Below, in pieces: positions 10,941 through 24,562 of a stretch of DNA of 64,000 nucleotides (position 1 is its first letter; every line of letters begins with the position of its first letter). The translations under genes were made by a program, and so were the position numbers. The DNA is from Luscinia megarhynchos (Eukaryota > Chordata > Aves > Passeriformes > Turdidae), in the NCBI GenBank assembly GCA_034336665.1, contig JAPFBE010000002.1, positions 33,645,406-33,709,405 of the forward strand, read 5' to 3'. The notes under the pieces were generated by a model. It was not told where the DNA came from, made no database searches, and was given only the letters and a program-made list of their open reading frames with translations.

Positions 10941-13900
10941 TTTGTTTTTAAAAATGCTTTATTTTCTCATTAATTCTGGACTGTTTTTATACACAATTTT
11001 CCATTTCAATATTAAAGGTTTTAAGTCATAGCAGTTAAATTTGAAGATATGACTTACAACTGGCTAAAATACATGGAATACAGAACAAAAAAAAAGTAGC
11101 TATCTGACAAAATATAACATTAAAAGTTGTCAGTGCTTCATATCCCACAGTACTTTCTTTGTATCAAGGGTCTAGTTATACAGAGAGAAAGCTAAGAGGA
11201 AAAAGGAAAATGTAAAAAAGTCTTTATAATGCTTACAAGGTTCAGTACACATACAAATTGGCAAAAACAAATTTATTTTCATGCTCTCTTAACTTCATCC
11301 CTTTGTATCAAAAAGATGCACTTTAGTCATGAGCTTTCCCTACAAACTTAGACTTTTTTCAGTGGACAAGGTGGAAGCTGCTTAATGACTAAAATGTCAA
11401 ATTAGACTCCCTCACCCCTCTGTTGGAACCCCAAAGCACAATAGGTATACAAAACTATACTTCTGTCTTGGTATTCTCCCATACTGTCCTTCCCCTTTTA
11501 CTTTCCCCTCTAATAATCTTTGCATTAACAGTTAATTTGGTAAGCAGGACTCTGGCTTCTGGTTCTTGAGTGCAGCATCCAAATGCCCTCAAGCAGCTAA
11601 AATTCTGCCCAATCACTAATAAAATCACTGTGAAGGGATGGAACAGCACTCCCATTGCAGAACAGCATGTTGGTTATTTATAAGATAGCACACATTCAGA
11701 GTTTCCTGTTGGCTTGCCACTTTTCATACTCTTAATATAGATTGATAGTGTGATCTGCCTTACCCATAATAGCAATAGAATATTAGCAGTTGTAACTGAT
11801 AAAATTCTGTATCCACTAGGACTTTTCTATCGATTTATTAATTTACCAAGCCACGTAAGTTTCATTTTTTTAGTGCTGCTCTTCTTTATTGTGAGATAGC
11901 CTATTGTGTTAGGTGCTGTTTTATTCTTCCATCTGCAGTACCTTGCTTAGTCTCTGAGGTGCATCACAAGCACTGCTGATTTTTTTTCTTTGTCTAAGGA
12001 AGCAACTCTAACAAAACATAATCTGATTACAGAAGAACAAAATCAATGAATTTTTTTTATTTTCTTACTTGTTTAGGATTCTAGTCAGCTTTGATGCAAG
12101 TATTTTAAGAAATTTATCCCTCTAATAAATATCACATATCTACATCTAATTTTCAGTATACTTAAATTTTTCATGGGAACTGTCATTTATTTGCAGATTC
12201 TAATGGCAAGGAACTGGATAATTCTGGACTCTTTGTGAATTTAGATTATCAGAATTGCTTAAAAAAATAAGGTACTTCCTCTCAACTTCCCTGCTGTTGT
12301 GGTTTTATGAAGATTCAGCTTTATACAGAACAGTCATACAGGAACCATAACAGTTCCAGCTCCTGGCTATTTCAGTTATGGACTCGAGTTTTCCCTCAAG
12401 AACAATCAATCAGGTTGATATCTGAAGCTTTTAAAAACTTTCACTGCTCCAGCCCTGTACACAAACATATGAGTTCTTGAGCCTCCTGCACTCAACCCTT
12501 GAGATTCTTCCTGGAATGTCTCTGACACACAGGAACAAAGGGAGATTTCAAGTACAGACTGAAGAATAAGCATGATTACATTTTAGCAATGCATTCCCCT
12601 GGGTCCACACTCCTCATCAGCTGACCAGTACCAACAGGTTGTGGTCAGGACCTGGGGAATTATTAACTGAGCTGCTGGACTGCTCTCCAGGGCTGACATT
12701 AGAGCAACCTGCCATGTTAAGAATGAAATAAACTGTTAGCATTTGAATTTAACTCTTCATATTACAAGCTTTACCTGCCTCTGTCATGGAAGTTATTCTG
12801 AAACACCAAATGCTGTGTAGAAATCAAAATGTACTTTCTAAGACATGAAGCTGCTTAAGACCATGTAGTTTACAACTGGCTTGTATCAAACTTTACATTC
12901 ATCAAATTCTCACAGTGAAGAATTTCTCCTACTAGTATTCCAATGTCCTATGAAGCCTGCACATTGTTCAAGTCTCATTTATGTAGTTTCAATAACCTTA
13001 GAATTATAACCTTTACTAACTACATACGAGGGGAAACAGATTTTTCAGGTGCATCAGTGCCATCCACTACAAATACAGTTTCCAGAGAAACACAACAGAT
13101 GAAAGATTTCATTGCTTTAATGAAAAAAAAATTAAGGATAGTTGGTATACTTTGTTCAGAAGGAGATATTTTTAAACTGTGTGTCTTGATACATAGTGAC
13201 TAATCTAATACAGCATAGAGAAACAATGGTCTTTTTAGAACCAAAACAATTAGAAACAGTAAGTCCAAGAAATACTGCAGATGTTCTTATGTATGTCCAG
13301 CTCAACAATTTTAAGTAGCACCTCTTTAGTGTTTAGATATCTCTTTTAATAACAAAGCACTCCATTAACTGATTGTATATTGGAACTCCTATAGGTTCCT
13401 TCAGAACTCTCAGCATAAATAAAACTTTTTTCATGTGGCTTCAGTGTTCAGAATGAAGGGTTTAGGAACAAATCTCAGGGAAAAAAAATCTCTAGTGAAT
13501 TGACGTGGCACTGAGATTTCTGACTTGCACACTTAATGCCTTTAGAGAAAATGTGGTAGTGAAAATATTTTATAAAAACAAATTCATGTTGAAGCAAAAA
13601 TGTATTTTTAACAACTTTATCAAAGGAGAATGAGTAACCAAGACATGAAAGGGTTTTCATTTCTGTATGAACTCATTTATATTCAAACACCTAAATACCT
13701 GGATACCAGATGTAAAGTTTTATAATTATTACAATATACAATCACACTCAGTAAGAATTCTTAAAATCCTGTAATTTGGTGACAGCTTCCCAAGGCACTT
13801 AATCACTTGCTGTAAATCAAACCAACTCAATATTTCTGGCAACTCGGTTTTACCCAAGTCACCTTTAGGCTCCTTTTGTTTTAAAGAAATGTAAAATTAT

Positions 13901-16900
13901 AAAATCTCTCTCTTTGACTGTTGCCACTTAAAGAAGGAAAAATATTTAGGTTCATCTCATTCAACTTTGGTTCTTGAGAATCAGCCATCCAGCCTTAGTC
14001 TGTCATTTGGAAGCTCTTTATAAAGACCAAGGCACATCCATGGAGTGATTTATCCCCCTGCAGTACGTGCCTGGATGAAGGTTATCAGGACAGTTAAATA
14101 ATGTACTTTATCACTTTATTTCTTGTGTTACTGTTCAAAAAGGGACATTATAATGGTTTATGATACAAAATTTAAAACATCTTGATCTATCCACAGCTAT
14201 AAAAAGTAGTAAAGCTATTTGAAATAATGTCAAATGTACACTTTTGAGTAGATCAACTATCCTTTTGCTATTGGCATGAATTTCACATTCAATACTTGGA
14301 AGCACTTTTACAATCAAGAAACTTTATTATTAAATCTTTACAATATTTTCTGCATGTAAGCAGTAAATACTGTTAAAATAAAAATTTTAATCATGCTTTT
14401 AAGGCAAGGCAGATTTTTACCTGAAGGTAAAAAATTCTGTAGACCTCCTCTCTGCAATTTTACACGATGGCAAGTTGACTTTAATGACCACTCAAAAAGT
14501 TCAGAAACTACTTTACTTAGTATCAGAGGCAATATTTCCTCAGAAGTGTTAAGGAAATTATTGCAGGGGGCTGTTTGATACCAGGCTATGAACTCATGGT
14601 AATCTTTAGAATCAGAATAATCTTCAAGAAAAAATTTGGAAGATTGTGAGGAACAGATATAAAATCAAAAGAAACAAAGTACTAGCATATTTGAAAATAA
14701 AATTTCCAGTTTAAATCACTCAATGTATAAACAAAACTTGTTTTGCACCCATGCAGAATTTCAAATTATAAAATACTGTATGCTGGGTCAGCTGGAAACA
14801 CTGAAGAGATTTTTACACTTCAAGATTCATATTTACATCCATAAGTAAGTCTTACTCTTTTATTACTGACACTTTGTTTTATTGTTTTTAAACTAACAGA
14901 AGATTACAGTAAAGAGAATCAGGAATATGAACTCTAAGGTTAGGAAGTGTACAAAATATAGCAGATACAAGTAGTACAAAATATGCTTTAGCATGTGGCA
15001 TGATATTTCATCTCATATTTCTTGACCAGAAATATTTTCAAGGGCATAAAAACTGAATCCTCTTCCCTGGAGATCAAGTAGATTAACTGATAGATGATCA
15101 GGAATTCCTTCTCTGTGAGCAGAAGCAGCTGAAAGAGTTTCTGTGTAGGTAAGAAATTTACCTTTTGGATGGATAGGCTATTTCCCATTTACCATGAAGA
15201 CAAATGCACAGCTGAGCAACTTTTACAAATAATCCAATGTACCACGTACATGTTTCTAGTTATTTCATGATAACCACTCTACTTATCCAAAGCTGAAGAT
15301 CAACAGAGCACAATGTTAAATATAAAATAGGAATAAAGAAATGAAGCAGAGGTACCATGTTGTGGGTGCAATCACAAAAATGTGAAGGGGCGGTAAGGAA
15401 AGAAAGAAGAAATAGAAACCAAATCTCCTAAAAGGAGAAACAGAACACAAAAAATATAGTACCAAATTAAGGCAGCTCATTAGAACCTCTATCTGAAATA
15501 TGATGCTGCATATTTCAGAATTTTTTTTTTGTATGTATGTAAACTGTAAATTCTCTGTCAAAACTGTTTCAAAGAAACCTTTTCCTTTCCTGTTCTGTCA
15601 AGGAAGCCAGGTGCTAAAAAGTCATGATTATTCTGAATGAAGGCTAATGAAGGACCAAATTTTTAACTTCCACAGAGGTTAGCTAAAGTTATTGGGCTGT
15701 ACTGTGTTTCTGAATGAGCAGTGGTATGTATTGTAAATTCAAGAACAGATGTAGTTCCTGCTGAGGGCAATAGGAACTCTTGCCTACATCTCCCCAAGAA
15801 CACAATAGCCTTAAAAGAAGAAAAGAAGAGCAAAAAATTAATAAATAATATTGCCCTTATGGTCTTTCAGTTTATCAAAGACTTTTTATCTGCTGACAGA
15901 AGAAAATGTAATCAGAGCAGGAAAAAATAAGCTACAAGTATTACATCATTAAATTATATGTTCTTCAAAAACGCAATCAGATAATAATCAACATTAAAAT
16001 GTGTGAAATAAATTCATATGGCTGTGCTAAAATTAATCTCCTAAAGAATAGCTGTTTAAAATTATAGCATTTAATGTTATTAAGGACTACTGACTATTCA
16101 ATGTGCTACATTTTATGTTTTATTTTTCTTTTTTAGCCAAGAACTGTATCATAAGTTTCTCAGTCAGTCACTGAGCTTCACTTAAGGCTCTGTAAATTGC
16201 CTGCCTGGTAGTGACTAATATTAAAAATTATTTCCCAGGGAAATAGAATGTTCTTATCTCTGCATATTAAATTCTAAATAAATCCATTTATTTAAAATTA
16301 GCAAGATATATTTTAAAAATCTGAACTTCTTCAAGGCAACACCACCCCACTTACCTGGACTGACAACTCAATATAAGCAAAGTAGTTTATTATGAGGGTT
16401 CTATCAGGTTTCACTAATGTTAGTTTATAAATAATGGGAAAAATGCAAACTTCACTCAAAAATATTACTGCGAAAAAAAGGACAAAGTGTGTAAATAATC
16501 TCTTTTTATACCTCTGTGTAGGCAAACAGACTAACAACGTTTCAGTCTTCAGAACTGCCTCATAAGCAAGCTTCTGGTGGTGTTTAACATGCAGCAAACC
16601 TCAAAGTAAGCAAGACAAGAAGTTTATGTTAAGTAAATACTGCACAATGGACCTTCAAAAAATACATTTCTATGCCAAAATAAGAAATGTGTTTAATATT
16701 TCAAAATAATCCTTCTGGAGAGAAAGCTATGCATTGTCACCATGGCCAAAGTGTTAACACAACTCCTTAGTTCAAGGCAGAGGGGAAGTAGGCTCTGCTT
16801 TAAAGGACAGATCATGAGCATGGCTCTTAAGCTATGTTTTTAAACTGAAAGAGAAGCACTGCTAAAGGTCTGGGTTGAGCACTGACCACGAGACAAAGAG

Positions 16901-17350
16901 TGGCCCCATGCATTCTGCCTATGGGTCACTTGATGACAGCTGACTTTCCTCAAAAATTTTCAGGCAGTAACAAGAAAGAGTTTAATAATAATGATATACA
17001 ACCCTTCTTGCTGTTGAAAAAAGCCTATATTGGACTGTATTAGAGTCAACTGTAATAGATTTTAAGGTTAAATTGTCACTTTGATAAAATATTTTGTTTC
17101 CATTTTCAGGCCAAAAAAACCCAAGAGTTTTAACAATCTAAATAATTCCTACCTTTTATGTACACAATACGAGCTTAGACAGTTTTGGAGGACAGGTGTC
17201 TGCCAATAAAGGCAGAAGCTTCTCTTTGAAATGGAGAATGCAAACCCCCTTACTCCAAATTATTATTATAATTTTGAAATTAAGGGGCTCTCTAGCAAAG
17301 ATAGGGGAATTAGGAATAACAGTTCTTTTCTAAGAAAATTAAAATAGAAA
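10941..17350. other. Unique AT-rich DNA, no gene identified
   Basis: About 6.4 kb with no recognised gene, RNA gene or mobile element. Open frames such as 12943-13203, 15721-15930 and 16331-16597 are short, AT-rich in composition and carry no recognisable domain. Confidence 0.55.
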
Positions 17351-17899
17351 TGCAGTATTACAAAGAACAATCCTAACCCTGACAGAGTCAGAATCCAACC
17401 TGACACCCTGTCAGTCAGGGTGTTGGTAGCAGTCCCATTAAACGGTGGAGACAGTCCCCCTGCAGTGGCAGGTGTGGTTCAGCTGAGGCAGTGCTCCTGT
17501 AGAAGGTGCAGTTTTCCTTCCTAGGTCCAGGGATGATGTGGGAAAAAGTTCAGTTTTTCTCTGGAATCCAGTGGAAAGACGGGATCTTGCTGTCCAAAAT
17601 CTCAGCTTTTATCCAGGTAGGAAAGGTTTGACTCCTCCCCCTGCCTGGAGCATCTCCCAGTGGGATGATGTGATTTTATCAGTCATACAGTGGGACTCAA
17701 TGGCCCATCAGCAGATGATATCTTCCTGGAGGGAGTATGGGTTGTGGAAAAGATAAAGATGATTGCCCCAGCTGGTTTAAAGATGGCCCATTAGCAGATG
17801 GTATGTGCCACGGAGATAAGGGTCACTGCCACACCCGACCCCAACAGATGGTGACAGAATACACATTTCTGGCCACATCCTGTACTGCAACCCAAGACA
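17351..17899 (-). mobile_element. Solo-type ERV LTR, second family
   Basis: Plus-strand landmarks, in order, are ACCCTGACAGAGTC, GTGTTGGTAGCAGTCCCATT AAACGG, CCCCCTGCAGTGGCAGGTG, a TCTCAGCTTTTATCC box, GGAGCATCTCCCAGTGGGAT, GTGGGACTCAATGGCCCATC, GATAAAGATGATTGCCCCAG, AAGATGGCCCATTAGCAGAT and GGCCACATCCTGTACTGCAA. I recognise this string of boxes as the antisense of an LTR abundant in songbird genomes. On the minus strand it starts TGTCTTGGGTTGCAG. The other end, placed at TGCAGTATTA (17351), is approximate. The flanking pentamers (AGAAA and GACAA) do not clearly match, so no target duplication is claimed. A TATA-like GATAAAAG lies on the minus strand near 17608. No coding retroviral DNA adjoins it. 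Confidence 0.75.
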
Positions 17900-18706
17900 G
17901 ACAAGTTAGTGTGGTGCAAAAGCAGTGTATTTTTTTACTGAAAAAAAAAAATCAATGAAATATCCGTGTTACACACTGCTTAGGGCTTTTACTTCAGACC
18001 AGTCCTAATGTGGTTTATAGGCTGAGCACACATTTCTTGAAGCAAACCTCTCCAATAAGCTTCATCTAAAATGAATCCAGTTTGTGCACTCAAGAAAGAA
18101 GACAAAGATCCAAACAAAATGTGGTAAGTGGGTACAATCAAGCAATTCACTTCAAAGTCACACTCCTATTCAAAACAACACGTTGCTGTAGACACATGCT
18201 GGTTTACTTGGTTTGTGATTTTAAGAAAGATACTGAGGAATAAAAATAACACAAATTAAGTGCACCTCTTAGCATACTTTGCAGGAGGATATAGGACAAC
18301 TTTGCTCCACAAGAAACTATTTAAGCTTTCAATTAATTTTGTTACATATAGATGACTGTGTTAAAAAAAAATAAAGTGCTAGTGAAAAGGAGCACTACTA
18401 AAAAGAAAATGCAAATTCTTTAGCAAGAATAGTTTGGGCTTTTACAATAATGGTACACAGTGCTTCATCTTTTGGATGGTTTGGTTCTTGACTGTGAACT
18501 AGGTTTCATATTCTCCTTCAATAGCTAATAGATAGATTAACACTGTCAGAAAAATCAATAAATTTAAGAACTATATGTAGTTCTGATCTTTGACATATGC
18601 TAGTATTTGGTTGGGGTTTTTTTTTGGGGGGGGCTGGTTGTGGTTTTGTTTTTGGTTTTGTTTCTGTTAAAATTTTGTTTTTAAAAAGCAGTTAAAAATT
18701 ATAAAG

Positions 18707-18732
18707 TAATGTCAGAGACTAATGTCAGAGAC
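18707..18732. repeat. 13-bp perfect tandem duplication
   Basis: TAATGTCAGAGAC is present twice, head to tail. Confidence 0.85.
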
Positions 18733-18860
18733 TTTGGTTCAGTATGTCTCTAAACTACAGACTGCCAAGAGCAAGAGTCAACACCATGAAAACTTTATTC
18801 CATGTTTGGTCTGTTGTTACATTTTTCCCCTAGCAATCCTTTATATGCTACTGTAAGAGA

Positions 18861-18880
18861 AAAACAAAACAAAACAAAAC
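18861..18880. repeat. (AAAAC)4 microsatellite
   Basis: Four perfect AAAAC units follow AGAG. It sits about 70 bp before the 5' break of the CR1 copy at 18953. Confidence 0.85.
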
Positions 18881-18952
18881 AGAACCTCTGGCAGTTCTCT
18901 TAGGTAAACCTGTCTGGTGGATTTTGGGATTACATGTAGCCTCTCATTTGCT

Positions 18953-19168
18953 ATAGATATCAGGAAAAGGTTCTTCACCGGGAGAATGATCAGGCACTGG
19001 AACAGGCTCCCCAGGGAAGTGGTCACAGCACCAGGCATGACAAAGCTCAAGAAACATTTGGACAATGCTCTCAGGGGCTGGTGTGACTCTTGGGGATGGC
19101 AAACCCAGGAGCTGGACTCGGTGATCCTTGAGGGTCCCTTCCACTCAGATTATTCTGTGATTCTGTGA
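18953..19168 (+). mobile_element. CR1 LINE 3' end with residual ORF2 C-terminus
   Basis: The DNA reads ATAGATATCAGGAAAAGGTT CTTCAC, then GGCACTGGAACAGGCTCCCC AGGGAAGTGGTCACAGCACC, and ends GGTGATCCTTGAGGGTCCCT TCCACTCAG followed by the tail ATTCTGTGATTCTGTGA. These are the classic 3' end of an avian CR1. The frame encodes DIRKRFFTGRMIRHWNRLPR then EVV, matching the C-terminal tail of the CR1 ORF2 reverse-transcriptase protein (family knowledge: FFT-x-RVVKHWNRLPREVV). It is still open through this segment. The copy is 5' truncated to about 216 bp, so it is non-autonomous and inactive. Confidence 0.9.
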
Positions 19169-19847
19169 ATATGTCTCTATCACACAGGATACTTTCCACA
19201 TGCACCATGAACCAAAAGCAAATTCAGAGGTTCCCTGGAGTCAGTGGAAATTGGCATATTTTAAAGCTGAAATTCTTTTTAAATTAATGATGAGAGAGAG
19301 AGCTAGACCATTTTCCAGGACCCTCTGGAATTAAAAGGATGCAAAGCAGAGCTATTTCAGTGAAAACTGTGTTACAGATTCTAAATCCCAATGAATGAAT
19401 GATCAAGCAAGCATCAAGCAGGCATCATGGTATCAAGCAAGGTTTATGAATCCCTTAACTTTTATAATTTTATTTAAAGCTAATGTTCCTATTTTTAGTT
19501 TCTTTGTTTACCAAATTTAAAAACAACAGATCGATTCTTCTTCCAGTTCTTTCAATGTAAAAAATGAAGTTACTCCCTATTCTTTTGCCCTCTTATTCAG
19601 ACCAGTTTTACAGTAGATCAACTTCTGTATTTTGAAATTATACAATAAGAACAAAATTAAATGACAATGGTATCATACTGATGGGTTTTTCAGATACAGA
19701 ATTTTCAGGTGTTTAGAAACAGCTATCAATTGAAACCAGAAATTCAGATTAAACTGCTGGGCATGCTCAAATTTAAATAAGTAATATATAAAGATGTTCA
19801 AATAAGGAAATTTGGTGATTAAATACAAAACTAAAGGTAACAGATAT

Positions 19848-19915
19848 AGTTATATATGTACATATAACACTTACATGTATATATGTGTACATATGTACAT
19901 ATGTAATAAACTTGA
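19848..19915. repeat. Alternating (AT)/(ACATATGT) purine-pyrimidine tract
   Basis: A run of alternating TATATA, TGTACATA and CATATG units with several short palindromes such as TGTACATATGTACA. It is probably an unstable simple repeat. Confidence 0.75.
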
Positions 19916-19960
19916 GTTAACTGAAAAGCTTCTTAAGAATGAAACACTCTGTTCTGTAGG

Positions 19961-20001
19961 AGTCTTATCAGGAAATAATGGACAGTCTTATCAGGAAATA
20001 A
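19961..20001. repeat. 18-bp direct repeat, period 23
   Basis: AGTCTTATCAGGAAATAA occurs at 19961-19978 and again at 19984-20001, separated by TGGAC. The two copies are identical, suggesting a fairly recent small duplication. Confidence 0.85.
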
Positions 20002-23000
20002 CTCATGTACCAATTATAAGGATAAAATGAGTATACAGATAGGCACAGCTGCTAAAAGCTGTTTTATATTTCTTCTGATTCTCCTTTGTTTTCCATCCAC
20101 CAGAAGAACTGTTCTGTATACCAATAGAAGGTCTGGGGTTTAGCTTGTACTTGAGAGGCTGATTGCAGGTATTTAATCTCTCAGTTGCTCAGCAGCTTTG
20201 TTTTACAAAATTCTAGGATGCTCTTTTTTTAAGTATGAAAGGACAGTCACAATCTTGCCACACATATTCTTTCTATGCATATATTTGGTGATCTGTATGA
20301 AAAGCAGTTACTTTCCTGTAAATCTTAATTCCTGTGTTCGTTTTTATCCAATTGGAACAGGCCTATTCCAATGTTTGCATTAGGAAATAAAAATTGAAAC
20401 GTCTTTTTTTTTTGGTTCTGTTTGGCTGCTTTGAACTTCAAAAATTCTGATTAATGCAGTAAAATTCTAAGATCCTGAACTTAAGAAGCAATTATTTTGA
20501 AGAGCTTTTTCCTCCATTCAAAGTATATTTTAAAAACCTCTTATTCTCAGCCAGCCCAACAGCTGCTCAAAAACTTCAAAGTACAGTTTCCAGATCTCAG
20601 TACAAAAGAGCCACTATGCCAACTGAAGAAAAATGGCTTGCTAATTTTAAAGTTGTAGTGATTTTAAATTAAATTTTGTGCAGTATTTAATTTTTCATTA
20701 CTCTATATATGAACTAGAACAATCTGTGAACAAAGCTGCTTGTTAAAAAAAACAATTGAGTTTTAGTGATATAGAGAGGAAAGTGCTAATTGCACTTTGT
20801 GGGCTTTTGCTGTGGTCATGATGTCTGAATGCATGCAGCTAGACAGACTTTTGGGGCACGAAACACCTTCTTAAGGAGTGTATGTGCCAGGAGCTAACGT
20901 GTCTGAAAGGGAATCTGGTTTTTCTAACTCTGACAGGTAGTGCAATGAAAGATAGACTCTCTCCCTGCAGATGTTATGCTGAAACAATTGCATTTATTTA
21001 TTTTAAAGCATTCAAAGAAGAGGTATGTTATTAGTCTTTCGTACAACATGATTCACAATTCATAATTTCCATTTTTTCTTTCCTATGAACCACACTGAAA
21101 ATGAAATGAATCCTAATTTCCCACTGTAATGGAGACTTGCTATGACAGTTATTAGAAAACTGAGCAGTCACACAAAAACCCAGATATTTTTTACTGTCTA
21201 AAGAGGGTTACACCCATTGTTGAAGGAGGCCAAATGATCAAATTCTTCTTTTGTACACAGCAAACATTTAATGAGCTAGAAACTTTAAATAACTTATTGT
21301 CTGTTTATATTTTCTTTGAATGAAAAAAAAAGTATCACAGCTCTAAAATAAGGAGTGTATCTGTGGTATTTATGAAGTCGGAGTGGCTGAAGTCCTTTGA
21401 TTAACATTTTTTAAAAAATTCTTTTTACTACACCTCACTCATCCCTATACAAAGGTAAATCAGGTAATCGTAAGTTTTCTTCTCCTACTGAAAGGTTTTT
21501 GCTCTCCTGCTGCTGCTTGCAGTGCACCTGGAGTTGCCACAGAGCCAAGAATCCCTGCCATAGGTTTTTCTGCTACAGAACCAAGGTTGGCATAGCAACT
21601 TGGGATTCTGCTCAAGTAATCTGCCCTAAGGGATTTAACCCTGTCAACTGGAAGAAGTCTGAGGTCTCCGTGGTTTTCTGTTCTACACGGATGAAACTGC
21701 AGTTTGAGTAAACAGAAGCCAGAGCAGGAAACTGGCAATTCTTGTTAATTGTGAATCAGAGGTTTTCTTCTGTCAAATCAGATTAGGCTCAGCACTTAGA
21801 TACATGACAACAGGTGCTCTGTCTGTCATGCTTCACAGACTGGGCATCAAAATATATCAGTTACAGTGCAGGGCACTCCAGATAACCAGAATGTATGCAT
21901 CCAAAGGGACATTAGCAGCTTAAACTGCAAGGACATTGCCCACAGCCTCAAATAGAAACAAAACCACTTGGAGTCAAAGATTGCTGAAAATTCAGAGGGC
22001 AAAGTCCATCATCAGATTGAGAACAAAACAGGGCAGTATTAGATAAAAATCACATAAATGAGAGATGCTCTACCACGAAGGGATTAAGAACGAAGAACCA
22101 CTGTGATATAAATGGTATTTCAGATTGTGTAATAGGAAAATATCAGGCCAAGGACAGAGTTCTGATAGAGGCCAGTATAACTAAGAGGAAAGCAAATAGG
22201 ATAGGATTTGCCTTTTAAAGGGATGAATGGTTCACAGTCTAAATGGTAAAATTAATAAGAGATTAAACAGGCTTATAATTTAATCATAACTTCTTAATCT
22301 TTTTAAAAATTAAATTACACCAAAGGGCAATTGAGACATACATAGAAGGAAACAAAGAAGCAGAACTTGGGTTCCCTGCTCAGACTACAAAAGATATTGT
22401 TGATGAGCCAGCCATGATTTCTAAGCAATCTTTATATTTAAGCAATCCATATGTTTAAGTAACCCAACATACTCCATGCAGAAACAAAGATATGGGTTTT
22501 TGTGCCATGCTAGAATATTCAGACAATGACATCATTAGAGGCATCTTTCTGGGAAAAGAATTTTGATACCATCCTAGCTAATACTCAGATTTTTTACCAT
22601 ACCGTATAATGCAGAAACCAGCACACTATACCTTTTCATATGTCCAATACCATATCAGGGAAATAAATGCCATTTTCTCAAAGTTTACTAACCAGCAGGT
22701 TTATTCCTAGTTTATTGGGGCACAATTTTACATGTTGCACTTGTTTCCCTCTTCACCTCTTCCCGTTTTTTTTTATTTCCTCAAAGTCACTTTGTTGTCT
22801 CTTAGAGCAATAAGAAAAAACCTTATATATCCATAAGTAACAAAATTATCGTGTCATTATCATTATAACCTGCCAAGGTGGTAAATTCTGTCATACCACT
22901 GTAAATTTCCACCACAGTGTTGTAAGCATGTATCATAGGATACTGAAGGGCATCTGATAGAAAATGAAGGCTGAAAAAAAATCTGCAACCTTTTTCTTTT

Positions 23001-24481
23001 CCTTTTCAAAATAGTCTTCCTCTTTAATTAAATTTCTTTACTACTGTTCTTATTTGTTCATATTTTCTCCATAATAAAAATATTTATCTTCAGTTAGATA
23101 ATTTAAAAAAAATCATTAATGTGAGGTATTTTAAAACTGCATGATTTAAAAAGTGAAGGATTGTATTTAAACAAATTTCTGTGGGGAAAAAATAAAAACA
23201 CACATTAAAATGAAGATGTTGCCCTGCATCTCAAAAGAGCACTGAAGCCAAGCCTAGTATACTCACCATGGTCTGTCCCAGATATAATGAAAATATTCTT
23301 TCTTAATATTAAATTGTTTAGAAACAGAATTGAGATAAAACATTTAAATCTTACATTTTAAGTTTCAAATTTCACTGAGCCATTCTAGTAGTAGTCATGT
23401 TTACTGGCATTAGAGTCAGAAGAGAAAAAAAATACACCAGTAAAATGAACCTTTATACCACTCATAGCCATTATTGAACATGAAATAATATTACAAACTA
23501 ATAAAAGAAATCTTTAGTTCCCAGAATTGTTTCACCTTTAGAAAAAAATTAACTCTCAGATTTTCCAGAAATTGCTTTTTTTAATGAGAAAATAAAGTGG
23601 TAACTCTGTATTCTGAAGTTAGATACATGCAACTTAGAAAGCAATATTTTCTTAACTCTTCCTATTTTTTTGTTAGAATATAACATAAACCTCAAGCTTC
23701 AGGTTCTAAGAACACAACAACTTAGATGAAGTTGAAATACCTACAGTAGAAGAAAGCAATATTTGGAGGTAAACAGTCCTAAAAACAATTGGAAGAGTAC
23801 AGAGAACACTGTTATTGTTACAACAATCACAGAAAATATTTATCTTGGTTTCATGAAAATGATGAGCAAGAATCCAAAGAAACATTAAAAAAAAATTCTA
23901 TGGGATGACCTAATAAGCATACATCGGTCAGTCAAGAATTGTAATTAATCAAAACACTTAAAGTAATTTAAAAACATTCAGTAGCAAGGGATTTGATAAA
24001 GAAAAGCTTTTTCTTTTAAAAACATTTCTACTGAATTTATTACTTTATATTTAAAGAAAAACATACCCCACTATTTCTAAGCTGTTTTGTCTTGGTGCCA
24101 CACTTAAAAACTCTTTAAGTGTTGAACTTGGACAACAGGACAATGACATTAATACAACTACTTAATTTATAAGAAAAATCATTTAACATACTTTAGGTTA
24201 GTCTACCCTCTTTAATAGTTGTTTTCTTCAATGGGCATTCAGTTAATATCTGCTTAATATCTTTGCAAACTTGATTCATTACAGCAACAAACAACAATGC
24301 CAAAGGCCTAAAATCAAAAAAACATCCTTATTTTAAATAGCACTTAAGTTTAAATTTAGTTTTGAATATATTCATGTTTTTAAAAAGACCTGTCGCATTT
24401 TAAACTAAGGCTGCCCATAATGGGGAAATGAGAAATAAGCACTGTCCAAAACGTGGATAAAATTCAGCTGCCTTGTTACAA

Positions 24482-24562
24482 TGACCTCAGTCACAGGTCA
24501 ATCCATCCATACATCAACCATCAATGAAGCAATGACCTTGGTTTCTGTCGTGGCTGTGACCT
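24482..24562. promoter_or_regulatory. Cluster of four nuclear-receptor half-sites
   Basis: TGACCT (24482-24487) and AGGTCA (24495-24500) form an everted repeat with a 7-bp spacer. TGACCTTG (24533-24540) is close to the extended ERR/SF-1 type monomer site, and TGACCT recurs at 24557-24562. Four exact half-sites in 81 bp of AT-rich DNA is denser than expected, and the surrounding sequence has no repeat signature. Binding by a receptor is an inference and no target gene is visible. Confidence 0.3.

Larger units (their letters stand above)
17900..18952. other. Unique DNA with small simple repeats
   Basis: It holds a G8 run at 18626-18633 next to T-rich sequence, a 13-bp tandem duplication (TAATGTCAGAGAC twice, 18707-18732) and four AAAAC units at 18861-18880 just upstream of the CR1 copy. 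No gene is seen. Confidence 0.6.
19169..24480. other. Unique AT-rich DNA, no gene identified
   Basis: About 5.3 kb without a recognised gene or mobile element. It includes an (AT)/(ACAT) tract at 19848-19915, an 18-bp direct repeat at 19961-20001 and a perfect 9-bp inverted repeat (ACACTTAAA and TTTAAGTGT with a 5-bp loop) at 24100-24122. Overlapping frames near 21460-21738 on both strands have higher GC but no recognised product. Confidence 0.55.
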
